A stretch of 64,000 bases of DNA from contig CAWFMA010000003.1 of assembly GCA_963816855.1 (NCBI GenBank), positions 124,001 through 188,000 of the forward strand. Direction: 5' to 3'. This DNA comes from DASTFP01 sp963816855. GTDB taxonomy: Bacteria; Verrucomicrobiota; Verrucomicrobiia; Chthoniobacterales; Terrimicrobiaceae. The notes under the pieces are model-generated. The model did not search any database and was not told the origin of the DNA. It was given only the letters and a program-made list of their open reading frames with translations. The translations under genes and the position numbers were made by a program. Of the stretch, positions 26,687-35,694 are shown one piece after another; positions within the stretch are counted from its first letter, which is position 1; every line of letters begins with the position of its first letter.

Positions 26687-28149
26687 GTCCGCTTTTTTGC
26701 CTCATTATCCTGCCGGTGGCCGGCGCCGCTCTCACTATCGCAGGCACACGGGCCCGGAGCACGGCGGTCACCGCGGCTGCGCTGAATTTTCTGGCCAGCC
26801 TGATCCTCTTCGGAGCCTGCCGGCCCGGCGCGGGCTTTCAATTCGTCAGTTCCTTCCCGGTGATTCCCTCGCTGGGCATTCACTTTACGCTGGGCGCCGA
26901 TGGATTGAGCGTGGCGATGCTCTTTCTGTCGACTGCCGTGACCCTGGCCGCGGTCTGCATTGCGCGAACGCCTGCCAAGGGCGCGAACTGGTTTTATGCC
27001 AGCCTGTTGTTGGTTTCCGCGGGGGCCATCGGAGCATTCGCGTCGATCGACGTCTTCTTTTTCTACATGTTTCACGAACTGGCTCTCATCCCGACCTTTC
27101 TGTTGATCGGGATCTGGGGCTCCGGCGACCGTCAGGCGGCGGCATGGAAAGTGACGACCTACCTGGCCCTCGGCAGCTTCATCCTGCTGATCGGGCTGAT
27201 CGGTCTCTACCTCAGTCTGCCCCCGGATGGCCGAACCTTCGACCTGCGCCAAATCATTCAGCTGGCGTCATCCGGCGCGGCGCAGCCCCAGGCCGCCGTC
27301 TATCTGCTCCTCCTGATGGGATTTGGGATTCTCGTCTCGCTCTTTCCTTTCCACACTTGGGCCCCCCAAGCCTATGCGTCCGCGCCGGCGCCGGCGGCAA
27401 TGCTGCATGCCGGGGTTTTGAAGAAATTCGGCCTCTATGGAATTCTCAGACTGGTAACCCCTGTTTTCCCCCCGGAGGTCGCGGCTCCCTTCAATACCCT
27501 TCTGCTGGTTCTCGTGCTCGGAAATATTCTCTACGTCGGGTTCGTGACGATCTCGCAGCGCAAACTCGATTTCATGCTCGGTTACGCCAGCGTGATGCAC
27601 ATGGGCTACCTCTTCCTCGGTCTTCTATCCTTGAAGGCGATCGGCCTGGCGGGAGCCGCCCTGATGCTCGTCGCGCACGGCCTTTCCATCGCCGCCCTCT
27701 TCGCGCTGAGCGGAGAGTTGCGGGAACGAACGGGAACCCTTGATTTTTCGGAGCTTGGGGGCCTGGCGAAGGCCATGCCCGCCTTCGGCCTGCTTTTCGG
27801 TTTCGCCGCCATGGCGTCCGCCGGCCTTCCCGGTTTCGCCAATTTCGCCGCCGAGGTGATGATTTTCTTTGGGACGTTTTCGGCCGGAATGCCCGCCAAA
27901 TCCGGCTTCAACGAGTTTCAAATTGCCACCGTCGTCGCCCTTTGGGGAGTTGTCATTTCGGCGGTTTTCCTGCTGCGATCCTATCGCCGGATCTTTATGG
28001 GCCCGATGGGCGAAAAATGGAGAGATTTGCCGGATATTGCCACGGTGCCGCGGCTTTGCGTAGTCGGGCTCATCGCCCTTCTCCTGATCGCCGGGGTTTT
28101 CCCGCAAGCCGTTCTCTATTACATCGTTCCCTCTTTGATGTGGCCATGA
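26683..28149 (+). CDS. nuoM: NADH-quinone oxidoreductase subunit M
   Basis: The 488-residue antiporter-like subunit has about 14 helices, the catalytic Glu in F-Y-M-F-H-E-L-A-L-I-P and the F-P-F-H-T-W-A-P-Q-A-Y motif. The Lys-containing helices are preserved and an M-L-G-Y-A-S-V-M-H-M-G-Y-L segment is present. The ATG overlaps the nuoL stop. It is a proton-pumping subunit of complex I. Confidence 0.95.
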   Translation: MSPLFCLIILPVAGAALTIAGTRARSTAVTAAALNFLASLILFGACRPGAGFQFVSSFPVIPSLGIHFTLGADGLSVAMLFLSTAVTLAAVCIARTPAKGANWFYASLLLVSAGAIGAFASIDVFFFYMFHELALIPTFLLIGIWGSGDRQAAAWKVTTYLALGSFILLIGLIGLYLSLPPDGRTFDLRQIIQLASSGAAQPQAAVYLLLLMGFGILVSLFPFHTWAPQAYASAPAPAAMLHAGVLKKFGLYGILRLVTPVFPPEVAAPFNTLLLVLVLGNILYVGFVTISQRKLDFMLGYASVMHMGYLFLGLLSLKAIGLAGAALMLVAHGLSIAALFALSGELRERTGTLDFSELGGLAKAMPAFGLLFGFAAMASAGLPGFANFAAEVMIFFGTFSAGMPAKSGFNEFQIATVVALWGVVISAVFLLRSYRRIFMGPMGEKWRDLPDIATVPRLCVVGLIALLLIAGVFPQAVLYYIVPSLMWP

Positions 28150-29594
28150 GCGAGATCCCCCCCTTTGCGATCGAGATCTGCGTAGTTTGCCTGGGCATTT
28201 TCCTGCTGATGGTGGATTGCTTCACCAAGCTGGACAAACGCTCGATCGGCCTGGCCGCGATCGTCGGCCTGATCGTCGTGCTGGGGCTGTCATTTCTGGC
28301 CGGCCCGCTCCCGGGGAACGCCTTGGGGTCTGACTTCTATGTGACCGATGCTCCGGCTTTCTTTTTCAAGCGGTTCATTCTGCTTTCGACGATTTTCACC
28401 ATCTGTTTGGCCATCGACTATGCCCCGGTCTACGAACAGTTTGTTCCCTCCGGTAGAAGACAGGCGGGGCTCGGCGAGTTCTTCATCCTGCCGATTTTCA
28501 CCTGCGCCGGATTGCTGTGGATGGTTTCCGCGGCCGACTTGATCATGATCTTCGTCTCCCTCGAGCTGGTGACCGTCAGCTTCTACGTGCTCGTGGCGAT
28601 CATGCGGAGGAATTCGGGAAGTCTCGAGGCAGGCGTCAAATATCTCATCCTGGGCGCGCTCTCCACGGGCTTTATCGTCTATGGCATCACCTGGATCTTC
28701 GGGGCCACCGGCCAGACGGCCCTGTCGGGAATTCGGCAGGCTTTGCCGATGCTGCCCCAAGGTTATCTGTTGGCGGTGCTGTTCGGCCTCGGGTTGGTGC
28801 TCGTGGCCCTGGGATTCAAGATCGCGGCGGTCCCATTTCAATTCTGGGTTCCGGACGTTTACCAAGGCGCTCCGACGCCGATTACGGCGTTTCTCTCGGT
28901 GGCGTCGAAGGCGGCCGGCTTTGTCGTCCTGCTGAGAATTCTCGAGCCCTTCTATGTGATTTCGATCATCGAGAACAAACTGCTGATCGCGTTGACCGCC
29001 CTGGCCGCCCTGACGTTGATCTACGGGAACCTGGCGGCGATGCCTCAGACAAATCTCAAGCGCCTTCTCGGCTACTCGAGCATTGCTCACGCGGGGTATC
29101 TGCTCATTGGGGTGGCCAGCTTCAGGGGTGGGCCAGCGGGCCCGGCGATCGCCTTTTACCTAGCCGGCTATCTCCTGATGACTTTTCTGGCCTTCCTGGT
29201 TTTGCAACAGGTTGGCAAAGCGTCGGGGAGCGAGGAGATATCCGATTTCAACGGTCTCGGCACCCGGTCGCCGGTGCTCGCGCTCGGGATGCTGGTGTCC
29301 ATGCTGTCGCTCGCCGGCCTCCCGTTCACCGTCGGCTTCCTGGCCAAGTTTCTTATTTTCGAGGCGGCGATGCGCAGCCATCAATACGTCCTGGTAGTGA
29401 TCGGCGCGGTGACCGTCGCTTGCGGCTTTTACTATTATCTGAAGGTAGTCCGGGCCATGTACTGGCAGCCCGTTCCGGATGGCGCGCCGACCATTCCCGT
29501 GGCGGGCTCGACCAAGTTTCTAATCGGTTTTTTCTGCGTCGGAATTCTCTTCCTGGGGATTTTTCCGCAGCCTCTCCTGGCGATGCTGCAGTGA
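28146..29594 (+). CDS. nuoN: NADH-quinone oxidoreductase subunit N
   Basis: The 482-residue subunit has about 14 helices with S-L-E-L-V-T-V-S-F-Y-V-L, F-W-V-P-D-V-Y-Q-G-A-P-T-P-I-T-A and K-R-L-L-G-Y-S-S-I-A-H-A-G-Y. These are the usual NuoN markers. Its ATG overlaps the nuoM stop. It is the last gene of the complex I block and converges with nagZ, leaving only 15 bases between the two stops. Confidence 0.96.
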   Translation: MSEIPPFAIEICVVCLGIFLLMVDCFTKLDKRSIGLAAIVGLIVVLGLSFLAGPLPGNALGSDFYVTDAPAFFFKRFILLSTIFTICLAIDYAPVYEQFVPSGRRQAGLGEFFILPIFTCAGLLWMVSAADLIMIFVSLELVTVSFYVLVAIMRRNSGSLEAGVKYLILGALSTGFIVYGITWIFGATGQTALSGIRQALPMLPQGYLLAVLFGLGLVLVALGFKIAAVPFQFWVPDVYQGAPTPITAFLSVASKAAGFVVLLRILEPFYVISIIENKLLIALTALAALTLIYGNLAAMPQTNLKRLLGYSSIAHAGYLLIGVASFRGGPAGPAIAFYLAGYLLMTFLAFLVLQQVGKASGSEEISDFNGLGTRSPVLALGMLVSMLSLAGLPFTVGFLAKFLIFEAAMRSHQYVLVVIGAVTVACGFYYYLKVVRAMYWQPVPDGAPTIPVAGSTKFLIGFFCVGILFLGIFPQPLLAMLQ

Positions 29595-29609
29595 CGCCCG
29601 GCACCGTGA

Positions 29610-30710
29610 TCAGTAGAGCTCGACCGGTGAGCGCTTGCCATCCTCGGGGCTTCGCCGCGAGGCGTTCTCCGCCCCGAGCGTCGAGACCCGCAAATCCCAG
29701 ATTTCCGCATCCAGCCTACGAAAAGCGGATTCGCTGAAAACCTCTGGCGGTGCGAGGCGGGCTTTGAATCTGAAGATGCTGGCGAGGGCGGGTTCGATTT
29801 CGCCGGCGGGGAGCCGTTCCAGCACTTTCCGGGCTTCGGCCGCAAGCTCGACACGATGGCAGATCATAAGCAGGTCATTCCCGGCGGCGACGCCCAGCTT
29901 TATCGTCTCTTCGAAGCCGTAGTGATTGAGGATGGCGCCCATGTCCAGATCGTCCGTCATGATCAACCCGTTGAAACCGAGGTCTGCGCGCAGCAACCCC
30001 TTGATCATCGAGGCCGAGAGCGAGGCCGGGCGATCGCCCGGTTCCAGCCCGGAAATGCTGATGTGCCCAACCATCATGCTGTCGACCTTTCCGGTGAAAT
30101 CCCGGAACACTGCGAGTTCATGTTCTTCCATCGCCTCGCGCGAGCGTTCGATCTTGGGAAGCTCGTGATGCGGGTCAAGCGACGCGGACGCGTAACCGGG
30201 GAAATGCTTTCCGCAGCTCAGGATTCCCACGGCGCGCAGGCCCTCGTTGAAGGCGCCCGCCTTTTCAATCACCTCCGCGGCACTGCCGCCGTAGCAGCGG
30301 CCCCGGAGCGAATTGTCGGCCTCGTCGTCGAAAGAAATGTCCAACACCGGGCACAGGTCGAGATTGAAGCCGAAGAGACGCAGCAAGCGTCCCGTGACTT
30401 CGCCGTGCTTGCGAATCAACGAAAGGTCTCCCCTCTCCCGAAGTTGCTGCGCGTCCGGGGGCTCGTTCCCAATCAGCTTCAGGCGGGAGACGCGACCGCC
30501 TTCCTGGTCAATGGTGATGATCGGCTCGGTCTCGCTCACGTCGCGCAAATCGTCGATCAGCGCGCGAAGCTGCGCCGGCGACTTGATGTTGCGCCCGAAC
30601 AGGATGAAGCCACCCGCCCGCAGCTTGCGAAAAAGTTGAACGGTCTCGGCGTCCAACTCGGGGCCCGGAACGCCGATGAGCAAGAGTTGACCCGGATCGC
30701 TCGATCGCAT
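29610..30710 (-). CDS. nagZ: Glycoside hydrolase family 3 beta-N-acetylhexosaminidase (NagZ-like)
   Basis: The protein of about 366 residues has the NagZ/GH3 motifs: D-Q-E-G-G-R-V near residue 68, G-K-H-F-P-G-Y with a following D-P-H-H-E-L-P loop carrying the acid/base His, and the nucleophile Asp in I-M-T-D-D-L-D-M-G-A. NagZ removes GlcNAc from muropeptides during peptidoglycan recycling in the cytosol, and no signal peptide is visible here. I prefer the ATG at 30710 over an upstream TTG at 30728. It is divergent from nadD. Confidence 0.92.
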   Translation of the reverse strand: MRSSDPGQLLLIGVPGPELDAETVQLFRKLRAGGFILFGRNIKSPAQLRALIDDLRDVSETEPIITIDQEGGRVSRLKLIGNEPPDAQQLRERGDLSLIRKHGEVTGRLLRLFGFNLDLCPVLDISFDDEADNSLRGRCYGGSAAEVIEKAGAFNEGLRAVGILSCGKHFPGYASASLDPHHELPKIERSREAMEEHELAVFRDFTGKVDSMMVGHISISGLEPGDRPASLSASMIKGLLRADLGFNGLIMTDDLDMGAILNHYGFEETIKLGVAAGNDLLMICHRVELAAEARKVLERLPAGEIEPALASIFRFKARLAPPEVFSESAFRRLDAEIWDLRVSTLGAENASRRSPEDGKRSPVELY

Positions 30711-30732
30711 AAGTGCGTGAATACACAACCCG

Positions 30733-31308
30733 GTGGCGAAACCAAATGAAAAGATCGGCCTCTACGGCGGCACTTTTGATCCCATTCACAATGGCCATCT
30801 TATCCTCGCCCGGGACGCCCTGGAGCGGCTCGAGTTGAGCAAGGTGGTCTTCCTTCCCGCGCGGATTTCGCCGCACAAGCTTGACCGGCCTCCCGCGCCG
30901 CCCGACGCCAGGTGCCGGATGGTCGCCGCCGCGATCGCGGGCGAGCCGCAATTCGAGATGAGCGCCTGCGAAATCAAGAGGGAGGGGCCTTCATTCACCA
31001 TTGACACCGTGCGGGGCTTTCAGGAGCGCTTCCCCGAAGCGAGCCTCTATTACCTGATCGGAGACGACAATCTGACGGAGCTTGAAACGTGGAAGGATAT
31101 CGCGATTCTTCGACAAGCGGCGCAATTCGTGGTCCTCTCGCGCGCGGGAATGCCCTTCCTTTCCCAATTCCCGACCATCACCCGGCATATTGAAATTTCT
31201 TCGACGGAAATCCGCAGCCGTGTCGCGCGGGGACTCTCCGTCCGCTACATGGTGCCCTTGCCCGCGTGCGAACTGATCGCGGAACTCGGGCTCTACCGCG
31301 ATGAGTGA
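30733..31308 (+). CDS. nadD: Nicotinate-nucleotide adenylyltransferase
   Basis: This 191-residue nucleotidyltransferase has G-G-T-F-D-P-I-H-N-G-H-L near the start (the T/HxGH site) and I-S-S-T-E-I-R near the end. It transfers AMP from ATP to nicotinate mononucleotide in NAD synthesis. It uses a GTG start and overlaps rsfS by eight bases, the common nadD-rsfS pairing. Confidence 0.95.
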   Translation: MAKPNEKIGLYGGTFDPIHNGHLILARDALERLELSKVVFLPARISPHKLDRPPAPPDARCRMVAAAIAGEPQFEMSACEIKREGPSFTIDTVRGFQERFPEASLYYLIGDDNLTELETWKDIAILRQAAQFVVLSRAGMPFLSQFPTITRHIEISSTEIRSRVARGLSVRYMVPLPACELIAELGLYRDE

Positions 31309-31651
31309 TGGCCGGACGTTGTCTCTCGCCTGCGCTTCGGCGGCCGGCGACAAGAAAGCGGGCGACATCGTCGTCCTCGACCTCCGCGGGATATCCACAT
31401 TCACCGACTACTTCGTGATCTGCTCGGCCACGTCCGAGCCCCAGCTCAAGGCGATCTCCACCTCGATACGCGAACAGGTTCGAGACAAATTCGGCCAAAA
31501 ACCGATTTCGGAAGACGGCTACCCGGCAAGCCAGTGGATCATTCTCGATTACGGCGAGGTGATCGTTCATCTGTTCCAAGGCGAGAAGCGCGAATTTTAC
31601 GCTTTGGAAAGTCTTTGGAGCGATGCAAAACGCGTGGCACTCGAAGCCTGA
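31301..31651 (+). CDS. rsfS: Ribosome silencing factor RsfS
   Basis: The 116-residue protein shows the RsfS/DUF143 core D-L-R-G-I-S-T-F-T-D-Y-F-V-I-C-S-A-T-S-E and the W-I-I-L-D-Y-G-E-V-I-V-H-L-F segment. It binds ribosomal protein uL14 and blocks subunit joining when nutrients are scarce. The ATG overlaps the end of nadD. Confidence 0.95.
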   Translation: MSDGRTLSLACASAAGDKKAGDIVVLDLRGISTFTDYFVICSATSEPQLKAISTSIREQVRDKFGQKPISEDGYPASQWIILDYGEVIVHLFQGEKREFYALESLWSDAKRVALEA

Positions 31652-31723
31652 TTTCGCCCGGCGGGAGCCGGAGATTGCAAATACGGCCGGGGAATGTAAG
31701 TTCAAGACAAGAACCCGTCTGAG

Positions 31724-31909
31724 ATGAACCTGATCGAGGACATCGAGGTTGTGTGCCCGTTTTGCGGATCTTGTTTTGCCCTCGAGGCCGACACCGAGGC
31801 GGGATCCTATTCCACGACGGAAGACTGCGCGGTCTGCTGCCGGCCCATCAAAGTCACGATTCGCTGCCAACCCGGAAAGGTCGAGCAAATTGAGGCCGAG
31901 CCCGGATAG
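31724..31909 (+). CDS. CPXCG motif-containing cysteine-rich small protein
   Basis: The 61-residue protein has V-C-P-F-C-G near residue 11 and E-D-C-A-V-C-C-R-P-I near residue 34, forming a likely four-Cys zinc site. This is the conserved CPXCG small-protein family of unknown function. Its stop codon lies inside the CTAG target of the MITE-like element that follows, so the element inserted exactly at the gene's end. Confidence 0.88.
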   Translation: MNLIEDIEVVCPFCGSCFALEADTEAGSYSTTEDCAVCCRPIKVTIRCQPGKVEQIEAEPG

Positions 31910-31913
31910 CTAG

Positions 31914-32215
31914 GAGACTTTGCAATACCCACGCATGCCACATTGCCGCCAATTTTCGGAAGATCGCCAGGAGCCAAACGCAGACTTGATGGGGTGTGGG
32001 GGCCCCATCTCCCCACAATGCCGCAGTGCTCCGCGCAAGCTTGGCGACAAAGCGAGGGCCGAAAATTGCCGCAACCCGGAGGGCGCGAGTTCTTTAGGGC
32101 ATCTCTCGGCGTCGTTCCTCGGTCACAGCCCGCTCAAGGGATGCTCCTTCGTTCCTCCACCGATATCTGCCCCAAGGAGCTCGCGCGTGGCTTACGCGGG
32201 TATTTCAACAGTCTC
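31914..32215. repeat. MITE-like element, copy A (302 bp)
   Basis: The element is bounded by imperfect inverted ends. The left end reads GAGACTTTGCAATACCC, and the right end read on the other strand is GAGACTGTTGAAATACCC. It is flanked by CTAG on both sides (31910-31913 and 32216-32219), as expected for a four-base target duplication. It has no transposase. Most of its length matches, in opposite orientation, a second copy at 40878-41152. It also contains an internal inverted pair, CCAATTTTCGG...CCGAAAATTG. Confidence 0.75.
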
Positions 32216-32329
32216 CTAGCCGCGATGAAGAAGCAGAGATCATTCGGAGGGACTTTGCGAACCCTACAGTCCCGGCGACGCCCTTGGCGACTTGCGCGCG
32301 GGGCGCTTTGGCACTAGAAAATTACCGAG

Positions 32330-33157
32330 ATGTTTGCACAACGCGACGCCATTGTGCGCCTCTTGCGGGACGACGACCCGGAAACGGTGCGCTTGGTCAA
32401 GGAGCAACTGGCCCTCGGCGGAGAAGAATGCATATCGGGGCTTCGCGACCTTGCGCAAATGGATGACCAAAGGGTCAGCCGGCACGCGCGCGACGTCCTC
32501 GCGGAAATTGCCTGTCAGGGCGCCGACGAGGAATTCCTCCTTCTTTGCCATTTCTTCAGCGACGACAACGATCTGGAAAGGGCGTGCTGGATGCTGGCTC
32601 ACACCCTTGACCCCTCCGTTGATATCGAGTCCTTCGAGCATCGGGTGAACCAGTGGGGCCGCCAGTTTCTGGTCAGAATTTCAGGAGCGGTGAGCAACCG
32701 GCAACGCGCGCAAGCCCTCGCCAGTTTCATGGCCGATGAATTGTGCTTTCGCGGGAATACCGACGACTACTACAGCGAGAAGAATTCGCTGCTGCCTCAC
32801 GTCATCGAAACGCGCATGGGCATTCCCATCACCCTGGCTATCCTCTACCGGATGGTCGCCGGACGCGCCGGCATGAAGGTCGACGGCATCAATCTTCCCG
32901 GGCATTTTATCGCGCGTCACGGAGAAGTGCTCTTCGACCCGTTTCATAAAGGAAGAATTCTCACCAAAGCGGATTGCGAGGAAATCCTCACCCGGCAAAG
33001 CCTCCGGCTTCGAGCCTCGCACCTTGAAGCGGCCACCCCGCGGCAAATTCTTTTGCGGGTGCTGGCAAATCTTCTCTACGTCTACGACTTGCGGAAGGAC
33101 CCCGATAAACACGCCCGGGTCGATGCCTGGGTCAGGGCCCTGTCGCGGGAACGCTGA
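32330..33157 (+). CDS. SirB1-like / transglutaminase-core 2 protein
   Basis: The 275-residue protein has HEAT-like helices in its first 100 residues. The SirB1/UPF0162 core follows: Y-Y-S-E-K-N-S-L-L-P-H-V-I-E-T-R-M-G-I-P-I-T-L-A and N-L-P-G-H-F-I-A-R, which carries the conserved His. This is a broadly conserved cytosolic transglutaminase-like family without an assigned reaction. It stands between the MITE and cinA. Confidence 0.88.
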   Translation: MFAQRDAIVRLLRDDDPETVRLVKEQLALGGEECISGLRDLAQMDDQRVSRHARDVLAEIACQGADEEFLLLCHFFSDDNDLERACWMLAHTLDPSVDIESFEHRVNQWGRQFLVRISGAVSNRQRAQALASFMADELCFRGNTDDYYSEKNSLLPHVIETRMGIPITLAILYRMVAGRAGMKVDGINLPGHFIARHGEVLFDPFHKGRILTKADCEEILTRQSLRLRASHLEAATPRQILLRVLANLLYVYDLRKDPDKHARVDAWVRALSRER

Positions 33158-33219
33158 TTTCTTCGGCAGGTCCTCCAGAGGCCCTCGCCAAATCCGTCGC
33201 GGCAGGCCTAGAATTGGCT

Positions 33220-34491
33220 GTGAACGTCGAGCTTCTCAATACCGGCACCGAGTTGATGCTCGGCAGCGTCACCAACGTCTACCCGGCTTATTTCGGCCGC
33301 CAGCTTTTCCCGATTGGATTGCGGGTCTCCCGGCAGGAGACAATTCCGGATGGCTCCGCTATTCGCGGCGCGCTGCTTGATGCCTTTCCGCGGTGCGAGA
33401 TCCTTCTGGTAACCGGCGGGCTCGGGCCGACGACGGACGACGTGACACGTGAAGTTACCGCGGAACTGCTCGGCTTGCCGCTGGTCAGAAGCGATAGCGT
33501 CGCCCGCTCGATTGAGACCCGCCTGGCCCGCAGGAACATTCCACTGAGCGAACGCATGCTGCGGCAGGCAATGGTTCCGGAAGGCGCCAGCGTGATTCCC
33601 AATCATCACGGCACGGCGCCTGGAATCTATATCCCTCCCATCTTGACCCTCTCGCTTTCCACGCCGCACCTGTTCCTGCTTCCCGGCCCGCCGCGCGAAT
33701 TGAAGCCGATGTTCGAGCAGGGCGTCCTGCCCATTCTCCAAGGCATTCGCGGAGAACGTCCGGACCAGGAATACCGGAACTTCAATGTCGTCGGACTGGG
33801 AGAAAGCGCCGTCGAGGAGCTCATCGGCATGGAGCTGAGTCAGCGAGGCGATATCGAAGTCGGTTATTGCGCGCGGCCCAACGAAGTCGACCTCCGGCTC
33901 ATCGCGCCGCGCGCCGTCCTCGAGGAAGTTGAGCCGCGGGTGCTCCGCGCGCTCGGCAGGAACCTGGTTTCCCGGGATGGCCAGCTTATCGAAGAGGTCG
34001 TCGTCAGCCGCCTCACCGCGTTGGGGAAGACCGTCGCGCTTGCGGAATCATGCACCGGCGGGTTGCTTGCCAATCGCATCACCAACGTGCCGGGCGCATC
34101 TCGAGTTCTTCTCGAAGGCATGGTCACCTACTCGAACGAAGCAAAAATTCGCAGCCTGGGCGTTCCGGAGATTCTTATCGCGGCGCATGGGGCGGTCAGC
34201 GAGCCCGTTGCCAGGGCAATGGCCGAAGGCGCGGCGGCCAGGAGCGGCGCGGACTATGGAATCGGCATCACCGGGATCGCCGGGCCGGACGGCGGAACTC
34301 CTGAAAAGCCAACCGGAACGGTGTTTGTCGCGGTGAGCGAGCGCGACGCCGCAACGGAATGTCTAAGGGAATTTTTCCCGACGGATCGCGAAACCTTCAA
34401 GCAACTGGCCAGCCAGTTGGCCCTTAATAGTCTAAGGCTAAGGCTTTCTTTCGGCGGAGAGTCTCTCGCCACGGTGCCCGCGCGCAACTGA
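33220..34491 (+). CDS. cinA: CinA family protein (nicotinamide-nucleotide amidase)
   Basis: This protein of about 423 residues has an N-terminal molybdopterin-binding-like COG1058 domain (N-T-G-T-E-L-M-L-G, G-G-L-G-P-T-T-D-D). The C-terminal PncC domain (A-E-S-C-T-G-G-L-L-A, G-I-T-G-I-A-G-P-D-G-G) deamidates NMN in pyridine nucleotide recycling. I take the GTG at 33220 because it fits the usual N terminus better than the TTG two codons earlier. Confidence 0.93.
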   Translation: MNVELLNTGTELMLGSVTNVYPAYFGRQLFPIGLRVSRQETIPDGSAIRGALLDAFPRCEILLVTGGLGPTTDDVTREVTAELLGLPLVRSDSVARSIETRLARRNIPLSERMLRQAMVPEGASVIPNHHGTAPGIYIPPILTLSLSTPHLFLLPGPPRELKPMFEQGVLPILQGIRGERPDQEYRNFNVVGLGESAVEELIGMELSQRGDIEVGYCARPNEVDLRLIAPRAVLEEVEPRVLRALGRNLVSRDGQLIEEVVVSRLTALGKTVALAESCTGGLLANRITNVPGASRVLLEGMVTYSNEAKIRSLGVPEILIAAHGAVSEPVARAMAEGAAARSGADYGIGITGIAGPDGGTPEKPTGTVFVAVSERDAATECLREFFPTDRETFKQLASQLALNSLRLRLSFGGESLATVPARN

Positions 34492-34534
34492 TCAGACGAT
34501 CGCCAGGCGGCAGGCCAGAGCTTTGTCCCGTTGC

Positions 34535-35560
34535 TCAATCCCCTCTCGCGCTGGCGATCAAGTCCTGCACATCCTGATCGGAGGTCTGCCAGGAGGTCAT
34601 CAAGCGCGCCGCGCCCCCGATGAATTCGTAATATCTCCAGCCTGCCGCTTGCAAACGATCCCGCACGTGCGGCGCGAGAATCGCAAAGACCGCGTTCGCG
34701 GCGACCGGGCGCACAATCCGCGCGCCGGGGACCTCTTTCAAACTGTTGGCCAGAAGCGAGGCGGCTCGATTCGCGCTTCTGGCGTTGCGCAACCACGCGC
34801 CGCTTTCGAGGCAGGCTGCCCAGGGCGCGGAAGCGAAGCGCATCTTCGAAGCGAGTTGCCCGCCTTGCTTGCAGCGATAGTCAAATTCCTCGGAGAGTTC
34901 GCGATCAAAAAAGACCACCGCCTCGCTCAGACTGATGCCTGGCTTGATTCCGCCAAAGCAAAGGACATCGACTCCGGCCCTCCAGGTAAGCTCCGCCGGG
35001 GAAACACCCTGGGCGGCGACCGCGTTGGCGAACCGCGCGCCGTCCATGTGCACCCGCAAGCCGCGGAAGCGCGCGCGGCTCGCAAGTTCCCGAATCTCGT
35101 CGGGGGAGTAGAGAGAGCCAAGTTCCGTGGGCTGCGTCAGGCTGACGACCCGCGGCTTGGGATAATGAATGTCCGACCTCTTCGAGATCATCCGTTCCAA
35201 GCCGTCGCCGTCGAGCTTGCCGTCCTCTCCGGCGGTCAGCAGGATCTTCGTTCCGTTCGAAAAGAACTCCGGCGCGCCGCACTCGTCGGTTTCTATATGG
35301 GACGTCTCGTGACAGACCACGCTGTGATAGCTGCGGCACATCGAAGCCAGCGCGAGCGAATTCGCCGCGGTTCCGTTGAAAACGAAGTAGACGTCGCAGT
35401 CCGCCTCGAAAAGTTCCCGAATCATATCCGTCGCGCGGGCGGTATACCTATCCTCTCCATAGGACGCGCAGCATCCCTTGCTCGCCTCCGCCAGAGCCGC
35501 CAGCGCTTCCGGACAGAGCCCGGCAGTGTTGTCGCTGGCAAAATCGTAACGCGGCTCCAT
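34535..35560 (-). CDS. Low-specificity L-threonine aldolase-like PLP enzyme
   Basis: The protein of about 341 residues is a fold-type I PLP enzyme of the beta-eliminating lyase family. It shows F-A-S-D-N-T-A-G near its start, Y-G-E-D, the substrate/PLP loop F-N-G-T-A-A-N, H-M-D-G-A-R and the PLP lysine in C-F-G-G-I-K-P-G. Family members split L-threonine or allo-threonine to glycine and acetaldehyde. The ATG at 35560 is preferred over a start 22 codons upstream that lacks homology. Confidence 0.88.
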   Translation of the reverse strand: MEPRYDFASDNTAGLCPEALAALAEASKGCCASYGEDRYTARATDMIRELFEADCDVYFVFNGTAANSLALASMCRSYHSVVCHETSHIETDECGAPEFFSNGTKILLTAGEDGKLDGDGLERMISKRSDIHYPKPRVVSLTQPTELGSLYSPDEIRELASRARFRGLRVHMDGARFANAVAAQGVSPAELTWRAGVDVLCFGGIKPGISLSEAVVFFDRELSEEFDYRCKQGGQLASKMRFASAPWAACLESGAWLRNARSANRAASLLANSLKEVPGARIVRPVAANAVFAILAPHVRDRLQAAGWRYYEFIGGAARLMTSWQTSDQDVQDLIASARGD

Positions 35561-35694
35561 CGCGCGCAAATCGTCTCCAGCGAAAGGCGGGCCGTCAAGC
35601 AAGGCCCCTCGATCGCCGAAAAGCAAAACGATTCATTGCCAAGTTTCGCGCGCTGCTTTTTGATCAAATCCAACGCCAAGGAGGAGCCCTACCC

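Noticed and set aside
31943..32317. Small frames inside the MITE copies sharing the peptide I-C-P-K-E-L-A-R
   Set aside because: The peptide similarity follows from DNA similarity of the two copies; the frames run on opposite strands relative to the window, differ in length and have no ribosome binding site.
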